Below are positions 19,861 through 27,581 of a DNA stretch of 64,000 bases, one piece after another. The DNA comes from Burkholderia sp. PAMC 26561. Its GTDB lineage: Bacteria; Pseudomonadota; Gammaproteobacteria; Burkholderiales; Burkholderiaceae. The translations under genes and the position numbers were made by a program. Location: NCBI RefSeq assembly GCF_001557535.2, contig NZ_CP014315.1:124001-188000 (forward strand). Reading direction: 5' to 3'. The notes under the pieces were generated by a model. It did not search any database and had not been told where the DNA came from. It saw only the letters and a list, made by a program, of their open reading frames with translations. Positions within the stretch are counted from its first letter, which is position 1; each line of letters begins with the position of its first letter.

Positions 19861-20304
19861 TCATGCCCGCTGGATCGCTCCCGCAACCGCACGAACAGCA
19901 AGCAGGTATCCATCGACACCCAGCCCGCAGATCACACCGCGCGCCGCCAGTGAAATCAGTGAATGCCGATACTGCTCGTCGCGCTGATGGATGTTGGTGA
20001 TATGCACCTCGATCACCGGCTGGCGAATCAGCTTGACTGCGTCGAGCACCGGTATCGACGCAAACGAGAACCCCGCCGGGTTGATGACAACGGCCGCATC
20101 CTTTTCAAAGGCTTCCTGCAGCCAGTCGACCATCACGCCTTCGTGATTCGTCTGGCGAAACTCGCATTCGAGGCCGAGTTCGCTCGCGAGCGCTTCAGTA
20201 CGTTCTTTTACCTGGGCAAGAGTCGTCGTGCCGTACAGGTGCGGCTCGCGCTTGCCCAGCATGTTCAGGTTGGATCCGTTCAGCACATAAACAAGTGGCT
20301 TCAT
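19861..20304 (-). CDS. AroQ-like type II 3-dehydroquinate dehydratase with altered pocket
   Basis: The 147-residue protein is co-linear with type II 3-dehydroquinate dehydratases (M. tuberculosis numbering fits without gaps). It retains N12, catalytic R19 and Y24 (KREPHLYG), N75, H101 and R108. It departs at positions normally fixed around the substrate: P11 to Ser, H81 to Phe (NPAGFSFAS), S103 to Thr, R112 to Tyr. It probably acts on dehydroquinate less well, or on a related cyclic hydroxy acid. The gene lies 16 bases after an MFS transporter gene on the same strand, with a divergent IclR regulator beyond, as in quinate/shikimate-type catabolic loci. An ATG at 20319 is a possible alternative start. 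Confidence 0.82.
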   Translation of the reverse strand: MKPLVYVLNGSNLNMLGKREPHLYGTTTLAQVKERTEALASELGLECEFRQTNHEGVMVDWLQEAFEKDAAVVINPAGFSFASIPVLDAVKLIRQPVIEVHITNIHQRDEQYRHSLISLAARGVICGLGVDGYLLAVRAVAGAIQRA

Positions 20305-20320
20305 TTGCGTTGCCTGCATT

Positions 20321-21688
20321 TCAGTGAGAGGGAGATTGCGTAGATGCATGCACCGATGATCCGATTACTTCCCTTGCAGAGTCGACCCGGTTCAAGTCGA
20401 TACCCAGCGTTTCGGGCGCGGTCAGAATCGCGGCCAGGGAAATGACGTTGAATGTGACGCACACGGCGACGACACCCCACGGCGAGCCGTTACAAAGGGC
20501 GAAGAGCCACACCGCAACAACGGGCATGGGACCGCCTGCAATCAGGTTGGCGCCGGTGTACGCCAGCGCCGAGCCTGAGTAGCGCACATTGGTCGGGAAC
20601 GCTTCGGCGAATGCAACCGGCTGGATGCCGCTTTGAAACTGAGTGAAGCCGAGAAAGAAGCCCATTGCCGCAAGCATGGGCACGAAACTCTTGGTATCCA
20701 GGATCTGGAAGTACACGAACAACATCAGCAAGGTGGCGATCGAACCTATCGCCAGCGCTTTCTTGCGGCCGATCCGGTCGCTCAGCATGCCGCCGGCCAG
20801 CGCGCCGACGATCGCACACACGTTGGCCCCCATCAAGAGCAGAAAGCCAGTCTGCTTCGGCACGCCCAGCGTTTTCGTGACGTAACTCAGCGAGAACACG
20901 ACGATCAGATAAAAGATCGCAGCGGGGCCGCAAAAGAACAGCATCCACCGAAGCACTGTGCGCCAGTGAAGGCGCAGTGCATCGCGCAGCGGACTGCCCA
21001 CGCGCACGACTTCGGTTTTTCGAAGCGCGACGAACGCGGGCGTCTCGCTGACTCGCAGCCGGATGTAGATTCCGACGATCACGAGAATGAAGCTCAGGAG
21101 GAACGGGATGCGCCAGCCGTATGCATCGAACGCTTGCGCCGACATCACCGATGAAAGCGCGAGCAGGACGCCGTTGGCCATGATCTGGCTGAGCGGCGAG
21201 CACAACCCGAGAAGGCCGGAGTATTTGCCGCGCCGATCGGAACTTGCGTGTTCGATCGCCATCAACTGCGCGCCCGTCGATTCACCGCCCAGCGCAAAAC
21301 CCTGCAGGATGCGCAGCACTACGAGCAGTAACGGCGCCCATACACCGATGCTTGCGTAGGTCGGCAGCAGGCCCATCAGCATCGAGCACACACCCATGAT
21401 GGTGACAGTACCGAGCATCAGGTTGCGTCGTCCCATCTTGTCGCCGAGATAACCGCAAATGATGGCGCCCAGCGGTCGCGCCGCGAGTCCGACGCCGAAC
21501 GTTGCAAGCGAAGCCAGCAATGCGGACGTCGAATCCATCGAAGGGAAAAACAGCTTGGGCAAGACGGTAGCGGCCAGTGCGCCGTATAACGTGAAGTCAA
21601 ACCATTCGAGTGCCGTCCCGACAGCGGCGGCGGTCACTGCGCGCGTGCGCATCGCCTGTTGCGCGGGTAAGTGCGATTGCTGATTCAT
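20321..21688 (-). CDS. MFS metabolite:H+ symporter, ShiA/KgtP-like
   Basis: Twelve-helix major facilitator (455 aa) of the metabolite:H+ symporter group. It opens AVTAAAVGTALEWFDFTLYGALAATVLPKLFFP and has GDKMGRRNLML in loop 2-3 and GGESTGAQLMAIEHA, all typical of shikimate, alpha-ketoglutarate or proline/betaine importers. The ATG at 21688 has GGAGACAAC upstream; the longer in-frame reading to 21814 is not supported. It is followed by the AroQ-like gene, so uptake of a quinate/shikimate-like acid is the natural guess. The divergent IclR gene at 21915 is the likely regulator. Confidence 0.88.
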   Translation of the reverse strand: MNQQSHLPAQQAMRTRAVTAAAVGTALEWFDFTLYGALAATVLPKLFFPSMDSTSALLASLATFGVGLAARPLGAIICGYLGDKMGRRNLMLGTVTIMGVCSMLMGLLPTYASIGVWAPLLLVVLRILQGFALGGESTGAQLMAIEHASSDRRGKYSGLLGLCSPLSQIMANGVLLALSSVMSAQAFDAYGWRIPFLLSFILVIVGIYIRLRVSETPAFVALRKTEVVRVGSPLRDALRLHWRTVLRWMLFFCGPAAIFYLIVVFSLSYVTKTLGVPKQTGFLLLMGANVCAIVGALAGGMLSDRIGRKKALAIGSIATLLMLFVYFQILDTKSFVPMLAAMGFFLGFTQFQSGIQPVAFAEAFPTNVRYSGSALAYTGANLIAGGPMPVVAVWLFALCNGSPWGVVAVCVTFNVISLAAILTAPETLGIDLNRVDSAREVIGSSVHASTQSPSH

Positions 21689-21846
21689 GTTGTCTCCGTT
21701 TCCAAACCGGTGTTGGCGCCGCGTCGCGAACCTGGTTTTTAGTCGCGCGTGGTCCGTGTTTTTTGTCATGCGTCCCGTGATACCGCTGTGGAAAAGCATC
21801 CGGCCGGGCTGCATACGGCACAGACTACCAGCGTGGCCGGGACGGT

Positions 21847-21869
21847 ATTCCAGGGTGGAATGTCATTCC
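21847..21869. promoter_or_regulatory. Triple ATTCC half-site, probable IclR operator
   Basis: ATTCC (21847-21851), GGAAT (21857-21861) and ATTCC (21865-21869) form two overlapping inverted repeats with spacers of 5 and 3 bases. The array lies 45 bases upstream of the IclR start, in the divergent MFS-IclR intergenic region. Several alternating half-sites are typical of IclR-family operators. Confidence 0.5.
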
Positions 21870-21914
21870 GTATCGTGCAATCATGGGTACTCTGTCGAGT
21901 GGAAGGGAGTCTTC

Positions 21915-22697
21915 ATGCCGGGCGTGACCGAAAGAACTCTGTCGGTGCTGGAATTTCTCGCGACTCAAATGGAAGGGACGCCGCTTGCGTTGATCTCGGA
22001 CCAACTCGAGATTCCTCGCAGCGCGTGCCATCGCCTGCTCGTCGATCTCAAGCAATGCGGCTATGTCCGTCAGTTACGCGAGCATGGCGACTATGTGCTG
22101 ACCACGAAGCTCGCAGGACTGGGCCTCAGTTATCTGGCGACCTCCGGCATCATCGACATTGCGCAAACGCTGCTCGACCGGCTCGCGGAAACATCCGGCG
22201 AGCTTGTACGGCTCGCTATCGTCGACGGAGACAGGCTGACGTGGGTCGCCAAGGCGCAGGGTGCGCTAAAGGGGCTGCGGTATGACCCGGACATGGGCAT
22301 GGACACCGTTCTTTCGTGCAGCGCGACGGGGCACGCCTGGATGATGACAATGACCGATGAGCGTGCGCTCGAACTGGTGACGCGCCAGGGGTTCGGGCAA
22401 CCAAAGCAATACGGGCCGAGAGCGCCGACTACCGTGAAGGCGCTCCTGGCGTTCGTCGATGCGGCCCGCGCCCGTGGCTACGCTACGATTTACGAAGTGT
22501 TCGCGCCGGGGATGACGGCGATGGCCGCTCCGGTTCAACGACGGGGTTATCCCGCGATTGGGGTGATCAGCATTGCAGGTCCCGCTGTCCGGCTGACGGA
22601 AAAGCGTATGACAACACTTGGCCCTGCACTTGTATCGGCTGCAACCGAACTCGCGGCTGCAAGCCTGGCGTCTCCGCTATTTGGCCGGATGCGTTAG
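21915..22697 (+). CDS. IclR-family transcriptional regulator
   Basis: This 260-residue regulator has an N-terminal winged helix (TERTLSVLEFLATQMEGTPLALISDQLEIPRSACHRLLVDLKQCGYV) and a C-terminal GAF-like effector domain with the usual SATGHAWM and GVISIAGP motifs. The ATG at 21915 follows GGAAGGGAG. It is divergent from the MFS/AroQ-like operon and is the best candidate for its control, with an operator-like ATTCC array in between. Confidence 0.9.
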   Translation: MPGVTERTLSVLEFLATQMEGTPLALISDQLEIPRSACHRLLVDLKQCGYVRQLREHGDYVLTTKLAGLGLSYLATSGIIDIAQTLLDRLAETSGELVRLAIVDGDRLTWVAKAQGALKGLRYDPDMGMDTVLSCSATGHAWMMTMTDERALELVTRQGFGQPKQYGPRAPTTVKALLAFVDAARARGYATIYEVFAPGMTAMAAPVQRRGYPAIGVISIAGPAVRLTEKRMTTLGPALVSAATELAAASLASPLFGRMR

Positions 22698-22739
22698 TGT
22701 CTCGTACGAACGAAGAATCTGAAACCACCTATACCTCCC

Positions 22740-23645
22740 ATGTCCGACCTGCGCAACCTGACGTTTGAACATCTGCTCAACTACATAGCCGTCGTCGAAA
22801 CAGGTTCGTTCACGCGCGCAGCGCAGCGGCGCGGCATTGGCAAGACGACAGTCAGCGACAGCATCCAGCGGCTGGAACTGCAACTGGGTGCGAGCCTCAT
22901 CGTCCGAACCACACGGCGGATCAGCGTGACGGAGGCAGGCGCTTCATTCTTTGAGACATGTCGTGAAATCGTGCGTCTCGCCGACGAAGCCATGTCCGTC
23001 GTCAGCCCATCGCAAGACGAGCTGCGTGGAACATTGCGGGTTGCGTCATCGGTCGAGTACAGCGCGGTCGTCCTCGCTCCGGTCCTGGCCCGGATACAAA
23101 GAGCACATCCGGCGCTGCGCATCGAGATGGTATCTGCCGACCGCCTGATCGATTTGATAACGGACGGCGTCGATGTGGCGATCCGTCTTACCGAACTTGC
23201 TGACTCTAGTCATCGCGCAGTGCGCATTGGCGAATATTCGAAGTGGCTGGTCGCCAGTCCCGACTTTGTCTTGCGTAACCCGCTTCCGGAACAGATCGAC
23301 GACGCAGCCACCCTCGCCTTCGTCGGGCTCTCAGTCCTGCCCCATCCCGCGCGTTTCAAGGCGCATCGCGCGGATGGAGCAACGCGCGAGATCAATTTCT
23401 CTGCCAGCGTGCTGGCCGACACCGTCTACGCATGCCGTGCGGCTGCAGCCGAAGGCGCCGGCATTGCGCTATTGCCCGATTTCTCGGTGCTTGCAGATCT
23501 GGCCACGGGTCGGCTGGTTCGCGTATACCCCGACTGGTCGACGACATCCACGGCGATCCATGCGTTGATTCCGCCGGGCAAGCATACGGCGCCGAAAACC
23601 CGGGTGTTCATCGATATGCTCAAGGCCGATCGCGGCGTTGCATGA
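22740..23645 (+). CDS. LysR-family transcriptional regulator
   Basis: LysR regulator (301 aa) with an N-terminal helix-turn-helix (YIAVVETGSFTRAAQRRGIGKTTVSDSIQRLELQLGASL) and the effector domain of the CrgA-like subgroup. It begins 42 bases after the IclR gene on the same strand and could be cotranscribed with it. It converges with the cupin gene. Targets are unknown. Confidence 0.87.
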   Translation: MSDLRNLTFEHLLNYIAVVETGSFTRAAQRRGIGKTTVSDSIQRLELQLGASLIVRTTRRISVTEAGASFFETCREIVRLADEAMSVVSPSQDELRGTLRVASSVEYSAVVLAPVLARIQRAHPALRIEMVSADRLIDLITDGVDVAIRLTELADSSHRAVRIGEYSKWLVASPDFVLRNPLPEQIDDAATLAFVGLSVLPHPARFKAHRADGATREINFSASVLADTVYACRAAAAEGAGIALLPDFSVLADLATGRLVRVYPDWSTTSTAIHALIPPGKHTAPKTRVFIDMLKADRGVA

Positions 23646-23689
23646 CGATGGCCGGCTGCACACCTGTGCGCTACGCCATTGCGTGCCAT

Positions 23690-24313
23690 TCATGCTGCGC
23701 CAGCCAGATGACCATGACGGAGCAGGATGACTGTCGGCACTTCGGCATACGGTGCGTGCGTGGCACCCGGATGCAGACGCAACCACGTTCCAGCAGGATA
23801 GCATTCCTCAGCATTCCTTATTTCCCCGCTTAGAATGAATAGCTCTTCGCCGCTCGGATGCGTGTGATCGCGGGTCCGCGCGCCCGGTTCCCAGGCGACG
23901 AGGCTGACATGCTGAACGCCGTTGGCTAACGAAACTACGCGCATCCGGGGATTGACTCCCTCACGCCAAGCCCGGTCTCGCGCCGTGCGAAGCAGCGGAT
24001 GACACACCGAAGCACATGCCTGGCGATATACAAGCAAGCGTGCACCGCTCTCGCCTGCGCCCACGACAGTCGCGTTGCACAGGATCAGGAAATCATGGGT
24101 ATGAAGCGAATGGTCATCGGTTTCGGCATCGCCTTGAAGTACATACAGATCGTGGCGCTTGCCGGCATCGACCGTATATGTGGCGAAGGGGCCGAGGTCG
24201 ACTACACCAAGCCATTGTGCGTCTTCTGCATGCGTCAGATGGTTGATCTCGCATGTGCCGCGTGGACCGGCGTTCAGATCGACCCAGGCTCGTTCGATCG
24301 ATTGTGTTTGCAT
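23690..24313 (-). CDS. Cupin-domain protein (ChrR-like)
   Basis: This 207-residue protein appears to contain two cupin-like halves. The second is clear: VSLVAWEPGARTRDHTHPSGEELFILSGEIRN, with the metal-ligand pattern H-x-H-x4-E, followed by YPAGTWLRLHPGATH. The first half (ATYTVDAGKRHDLYVLQGDAETDDHSLHTHDFLI) is a weaker copy. This resembles ChrR anti-sigma-type cupins, but no anti-sigma zinc domain or sigma factor is nearby. ATG 24313 is chosen; the longer frame to 24679 overlaps the divergent DMT gene. It shares a 259-base promoter region with that gene. Confidence 0.75.
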   Translation of the reverse strand: MQTQSIERAWVDLNAGPRGTCEINHLTHAEDAQWLGVVDLGPFATYTVDAGKRHDLYVLQGDAETDDHSLHTHDFLILCNATVVGAGESGARLLVYRQACASVCHPLLRTARDRAWREGVNPRMRVVSLANGVQHVSLVAWEPGARTRDHTHPSGEELFILSGEIRNAEECYPAGTWLRLHPGATHAPYAEVPTVILLRHGHLAGAA

Positions 24314-24572
24314 GTCTGCTCCTTGCTCCGCTGATGCGATCTTTGGCTCGGCCGGTTGACCGTCGAAGCGATTGTGCGCAATCACACGGCATGCCGGAAG
24401 AGGGCAAAGCGGCAAGACAGAATCCGTGTTTTGCGGACAATGCCGACGGCCAAACCCGATTGTCCGTAAATGTCGGATTCTGTATCGCCACCGCGCCTGC
24501 TTATCACGTGCGACGTCCTCCAAGACAATTCGATGACCGAAATTCATTCGAGTTTCATTACGGAGGACCATC

Positions 24573-25478
24573 GTGAACACATCCGCTTCATTGAGCATGT
24601 CCGGCACGTCCGCCTCGCTTCGGGCAACAGGCGCAGTCGCTTTTACGGTCCTTTCGTGGGCTGCGGCGTTTCCTTTCATCCGGCTCGGTTTGCATGGACT
24701 TTCGCCAATGCAACTGGCAGCCGCGCGCTTCGCAACAGCGGCGGTCCTGGTCGTGGGCTGGCTTGTTTATCGGCGGCCGAAAAGACCTTCGCTGCGCGAT
24801 TCGATGCTCTTCGCCCTGTCCGGTTTTCTTGGCATCGCAAGCTATAACGCGCTCCTGAATACTGCGGAGCTGACGGTTGCGCCGGGCGCAGCGGCCTTCA
24901 TCATGAGCACGTCGCCCATCTTTACCGCCCTCCTGGCGGCCGTTTTCCTTCGTGAAAAGATCAACCTATGGGGTTGGCTCGGCTCGCTGTTCAGCTTTGC
25001 AGGCATTGGGCTGATCGCGTGCGGACAACCCGGTGGTCTCGCGCCCGGTAGTGGTGCCACGCTCATCTTGCTCGCCGCCCTGGCATCCTCCGCATACTTC
25101 GTGCTGCAAAGACGCCTGATCCCAACTTACGGTCCGCTCGCAAGTACCGCCTATACATTGCTCGCGGGTGCGTTGCTGTTATCGCCCTGGCTGCCTGGCG
25201 CCATGGCCGCGCTTGCCGCACCTTCCGCATCAGCGGCGACGTTGGGCGCCGTGGTGGTTCTCGGCGTATTTCCTGCCGCGCTCGGATACGCGACATGGAC
25301 CATCGGCTTAGGCCATTTCGGCGCGGCACGTGCGTCCAACTTCTTGTATCTGGTACCTGCAATCGCGACCGGGTTGTCGATGTGTCTGACGGGCGAGCGC
25401 CCCGGGTTGAGTACTGTCGCCGGTGGATTGATGGCGATTGCAGGCGTCGCGTTCGTCGCGTGGCGCGGCCGGGTTTGA
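24573..25478 (+). CDS. EamA/DMT-family exporter
   Basis: Ten-helix drug/metabolite transporter of 301 residues with two EamA repeats, the first starting GAVAFTVLSWAAAFPFIRLGLHGL and the second about residue 155. It starts at GTG 24573 with GGAGG directly upstream. It is divergent from a cupin gene. Such carriers export amino acids or other metabolites; the substrate is unknown. Confidence 0.87.
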   Translation: MNTSASLSMSGTSASLRATGAVAFTVLSWAAAFPFIRLGLHGLSPMQLAAARFATAAVLVVGWLVYRRPKRPSLRDSMLFALSGFLGIASYNALLNTAELTVAPGAAAFIMSTSPIFTALLAAVFLREKINLWGWLGSLFSFAGIGLIACGQPGGLAPGSGATLILLAALASSAYFVLQRRLIPTYGPLASTAYTLLAGALLLSPWLPGAMAALAAPSASAATLGAVVVLGVFPAALGYATWTIGLGHFGAARASNFLYLVPAIATGLSMCLTGERPGLSTVAGGLMAIAGVAFVAWRGRV

Positions 25479-25974
25479 TGATGGCGTCGCAAGGTGGCGG
25501 CGAGTCCGCTCTGTAAGTTCTCGACGCAAGCCACTGCGCATGGCTTGCAGATTAAAGGCCGATATATCTTCATCAGCATCACTGAGCAAATCACCTGAAG
25601 CGCTTCAGGGTTGCCACGAGCGCCTGTAATCGAGCAGGTATTCACTGTGTTGACGCGAACGCATCGAAATAATCTCGGTCAATAAGTTGCGGTCAGGATC
25701 CAACTCAGGATCCAACTCAGGATCCAACTTACGCATCGGCGCAACTGAGATCAAATACGCGAATAGCCAGCATCAGCATCCTGCTTCGTGGCCGGCCGAC
25801 AACGTTGCCGGCCGGCTTGTCGTCGCCAATGGTCGAAAGCCCGAAACCAGCGACTCTCGATTACATCGTCCACATCTACGTCCGTGCGGTCCGCGCTCCC
25901 GCGTGCGATACTTTTTACCCCGCTACCCTACCGAGTGGTCTCGCTGCCACGCGGCTCTCGTTGAAAGGAACCTC
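25479..25974. other. Intergenic region with tandem repeat
   Basis: In 496 bases between the DMT exporter and the SDR at 25975 I see no protein-like frame. The only structure noticed is a perfect 3 x 12-bp tandem repeat at 25694-25729. The last 60 bases must hold the SDR promoter. Confidence 0.4.
25694..25729. repeat. Three perfect 12-bp direct repeats
   Basis: The unit CAGGATCCAACT occurs three times head-to-tail without mismatch. It lies in non-coding DNA about 250 bases upstream of the SDR start. It could be a slippage array or an operator array; nothing decides between them. Confidence 0.9.
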
Positions 25975-26832
25975 ATGTCATCCGTTCAAACTTCCTCGTC
26001 CGCGCCCGTCTGGTTCATTACCGGCTGTTCCACCGGATTTGGCCGGGAGCTCGCACTTGCCGTACTGGATAAAGGCTGGCGTGCTGTCGTGACAGCGCGT
26101 CAACCGAGCTCGCTGGCGGAATTCGAGGAGCGCTACGGCGATCGCGCGCTGGTGCTCGAACTCGACGTCACGCAGGCCGGTCAGATCAAACACGCGGTAG
26201 AAAAGACGCTTCAGCAATTTGGCTGTATCGACGTGCTCGTCAACAATGCTGGTTACGGCTACCTGAGCGCAATCGAGGAAGGCGACGATCAGGATGTGCG
26301 CGACATGTTCGAAGTAAACTTTTTCGGTCTCGCCGACACCATCAAGGCCGTGTTACCCACAATGCGCGAACAGCGCGCTGGACACATCGTCAACATCACG
26401 TCGGTGGGCGGCCTGATCGGCAATCCGGGAAGCGGTTATTACGCCGCCACCAAGTTCGCGGTGGAAGGCCTGAGCGAAGCGTTGGCCGCCGAGACGGCCG
26501 ATCTGGGGATCAAGGTGACAGCCGTCGAGCCTGGCCCGTTTCGCACCGACTGGGCAGGACGTTCGCTGAAGCAAGCAAAGAATCCGATCGAGGCCTATGA
26601 GGCCGGCGCCGGCAAGCGCCGCAGCGCCATCTCGGCCGCGAGTGGCAAGCAGCCGGGCGACCCGGCGCGTGCAGCACTCGCAATCATCGCTGCCGTGGAA
26701 TCGCCGAACCCTCCGGGCCACTTGATCCTCGGCAGCAACGGTCTGGAGCGCGTGAAGATCAAGCTGGACGCTCTGCGCGCCGAGATCGCCGCATGGGAAG
26801 CCACCACGCTCAGCGCCGATTTCCCCGAATAG
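25975..26832 (+). CDS. Short-chain dehydrogenase/reductase
   Basis: SDR of 285 residues with TGCSTGFGRELA cofactor loop, NNAGYG, ITSVGG (catalytic Ser) and YYAATK (YxxxK). This is the oxidoreductase type often annotated as an SDR with a retinol-dehydrogenase-like C-terminus (VEPGPFRTDWAGRSL). The ATG at 25975 has GAAAGGAA upstream; longer in-frame readings begin in repeat-bearing non-coding sequence. It converges with the MarR gene. Confidence 0.88.
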   Translation: MSSVQTSSSAPVWFITGCSTGFGRELALAVLDKGWRAVVTARQPSSLAEFEERYGDRALVLELDVTQAGQIKHAVEKTLQQFGCIDVLVNNAGYGYLSAIEEGDDQDVRDMFEVNFFGLADTIKAVLPTMREQRAGHIVNITSVGGLIGNPGSGYYAATKFAVEGLSEALAAETADLGIKVTAVEPGPFRTDWAGRSLKQAKNPIEAYEAGAGKRRSAISAASGKQPGDPARAALAIIAAVESPNPPGHLILGSNGLERVKIKLDALRAEIAAWEATTLSADFPE

Positions 26833-26915
26833 ATTTTCGCTGACAGGAATCCAGTCCAATCCTTACGGCGAGATTCCGGGCTCATCGCGAGAAAGAGGCC
26901 TTCGAGCAAGCTCGG

Positions 26916-27392
26916 TTAAGCACCGATGCTCTTCTCGAAGCTGGCGGCGAAATCATCAGACAGCAACAGCTCCAGCATGTTACGCAAGGCTTCGGATTCG
27001 GGTTGTCCGAAAGCCTTGTTGAATCCGGTTTGAGCTTTGCGCCACAAGGCATCGGATTCGGCGAGCTTGGTGCGCCCGTGCAACGTGAGGCTGATCAGCC
27101 GATGCCGCCGGTCATCAGCATCCACCTCCACCTCAATGAAACCATCGCGCTCGAGTGGCCGCAGCGTATGCGCGAGCGCGCCCGGGTCCATTACCAATGC
27201 ATTCGCGAGCGCCCCGACATTGGCGGGCTCGGAGCGCCCTATCTGCGCGAGGATTGCGCGCTGAGTCGTCTTCAGACCGCATGGCGCGAGCGCCACGTCG
27301 TAGAGCTGTGAAACCCGACGCGTCGCCTTGCGCAGTACCGTGCAATTGCAACCGGCCTTCTTTGCCTTCTTTCCTGCCACTTTTGTAGCCAT
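26916..27392 (-). CDS. MarR-family transcriptional regulator
   Basis: MarR winged-helix regulator (158 aa). The core reads LKTTQRAILAQIG, NVGALANALVMDPGALAHTLRPLERDGFIE, and the wing DADDRRHRLISLTLHGRTKL. A CNC motif lies near the N-terminus (KAGCNCTVLRKATRRVSQLYD), a possible redox-sensing cysteine pair of the kind seen in thiol-switch MarR repressors. It is divergent from an EmrB-type exporter across 189 bases holding two identical palindromic boxes, the classic layout of a ligand-derepressed efflux system. ATG 27401 is an alternative start. Confidence 0.87.
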   Translation of the reverse strand: MATKVAGKKAKKAGCNCTVLRKATRRVSQLYDVALAPCGLKTTQRAILAQIGRSEPANVGALANALVMDPGALAHTLRPLERDGFIEVEVDADDRRHRLISLTLHGRTKLAESDALWRKAQTGFNKAFGQPESEALRNMLELLLSDDFAASFEKSIGA

Positions 27393-27436
27393 CGTTCTCA
27401 TCTGTACCAATCCCGCAAAGCTCGCTCTGAAATGTC

Positions 27437-27485
27437 AGCATATGCAGGCAATTGACGAAATGCAAGCATATGCAGATAATGAAGA
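27437..27485. promoter_or_regulatory. Duplicated palindromic MarR-type operator
   Basis: AGCATATGCAG occurs at 27437-27447 and again, identically, at 27475-27485, a centre-to-centre distance of 38 bases. Each copy contains the perfect palindrome GCATATGC. Both lie between the divergent MarR and exporter genes. The sequence is certain; binding by this MarR is inferred. Confidence 0.6.
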
Positions 27486-27581
27486 CTGGACCGCCCGTTC
27501 CTGGAGACGCGTCATGTGGCTTGCCAGTTGTACGAATCGCTTCGTAGTCACAACGTACGCCGCGGGCCAGGATGCAACCAC

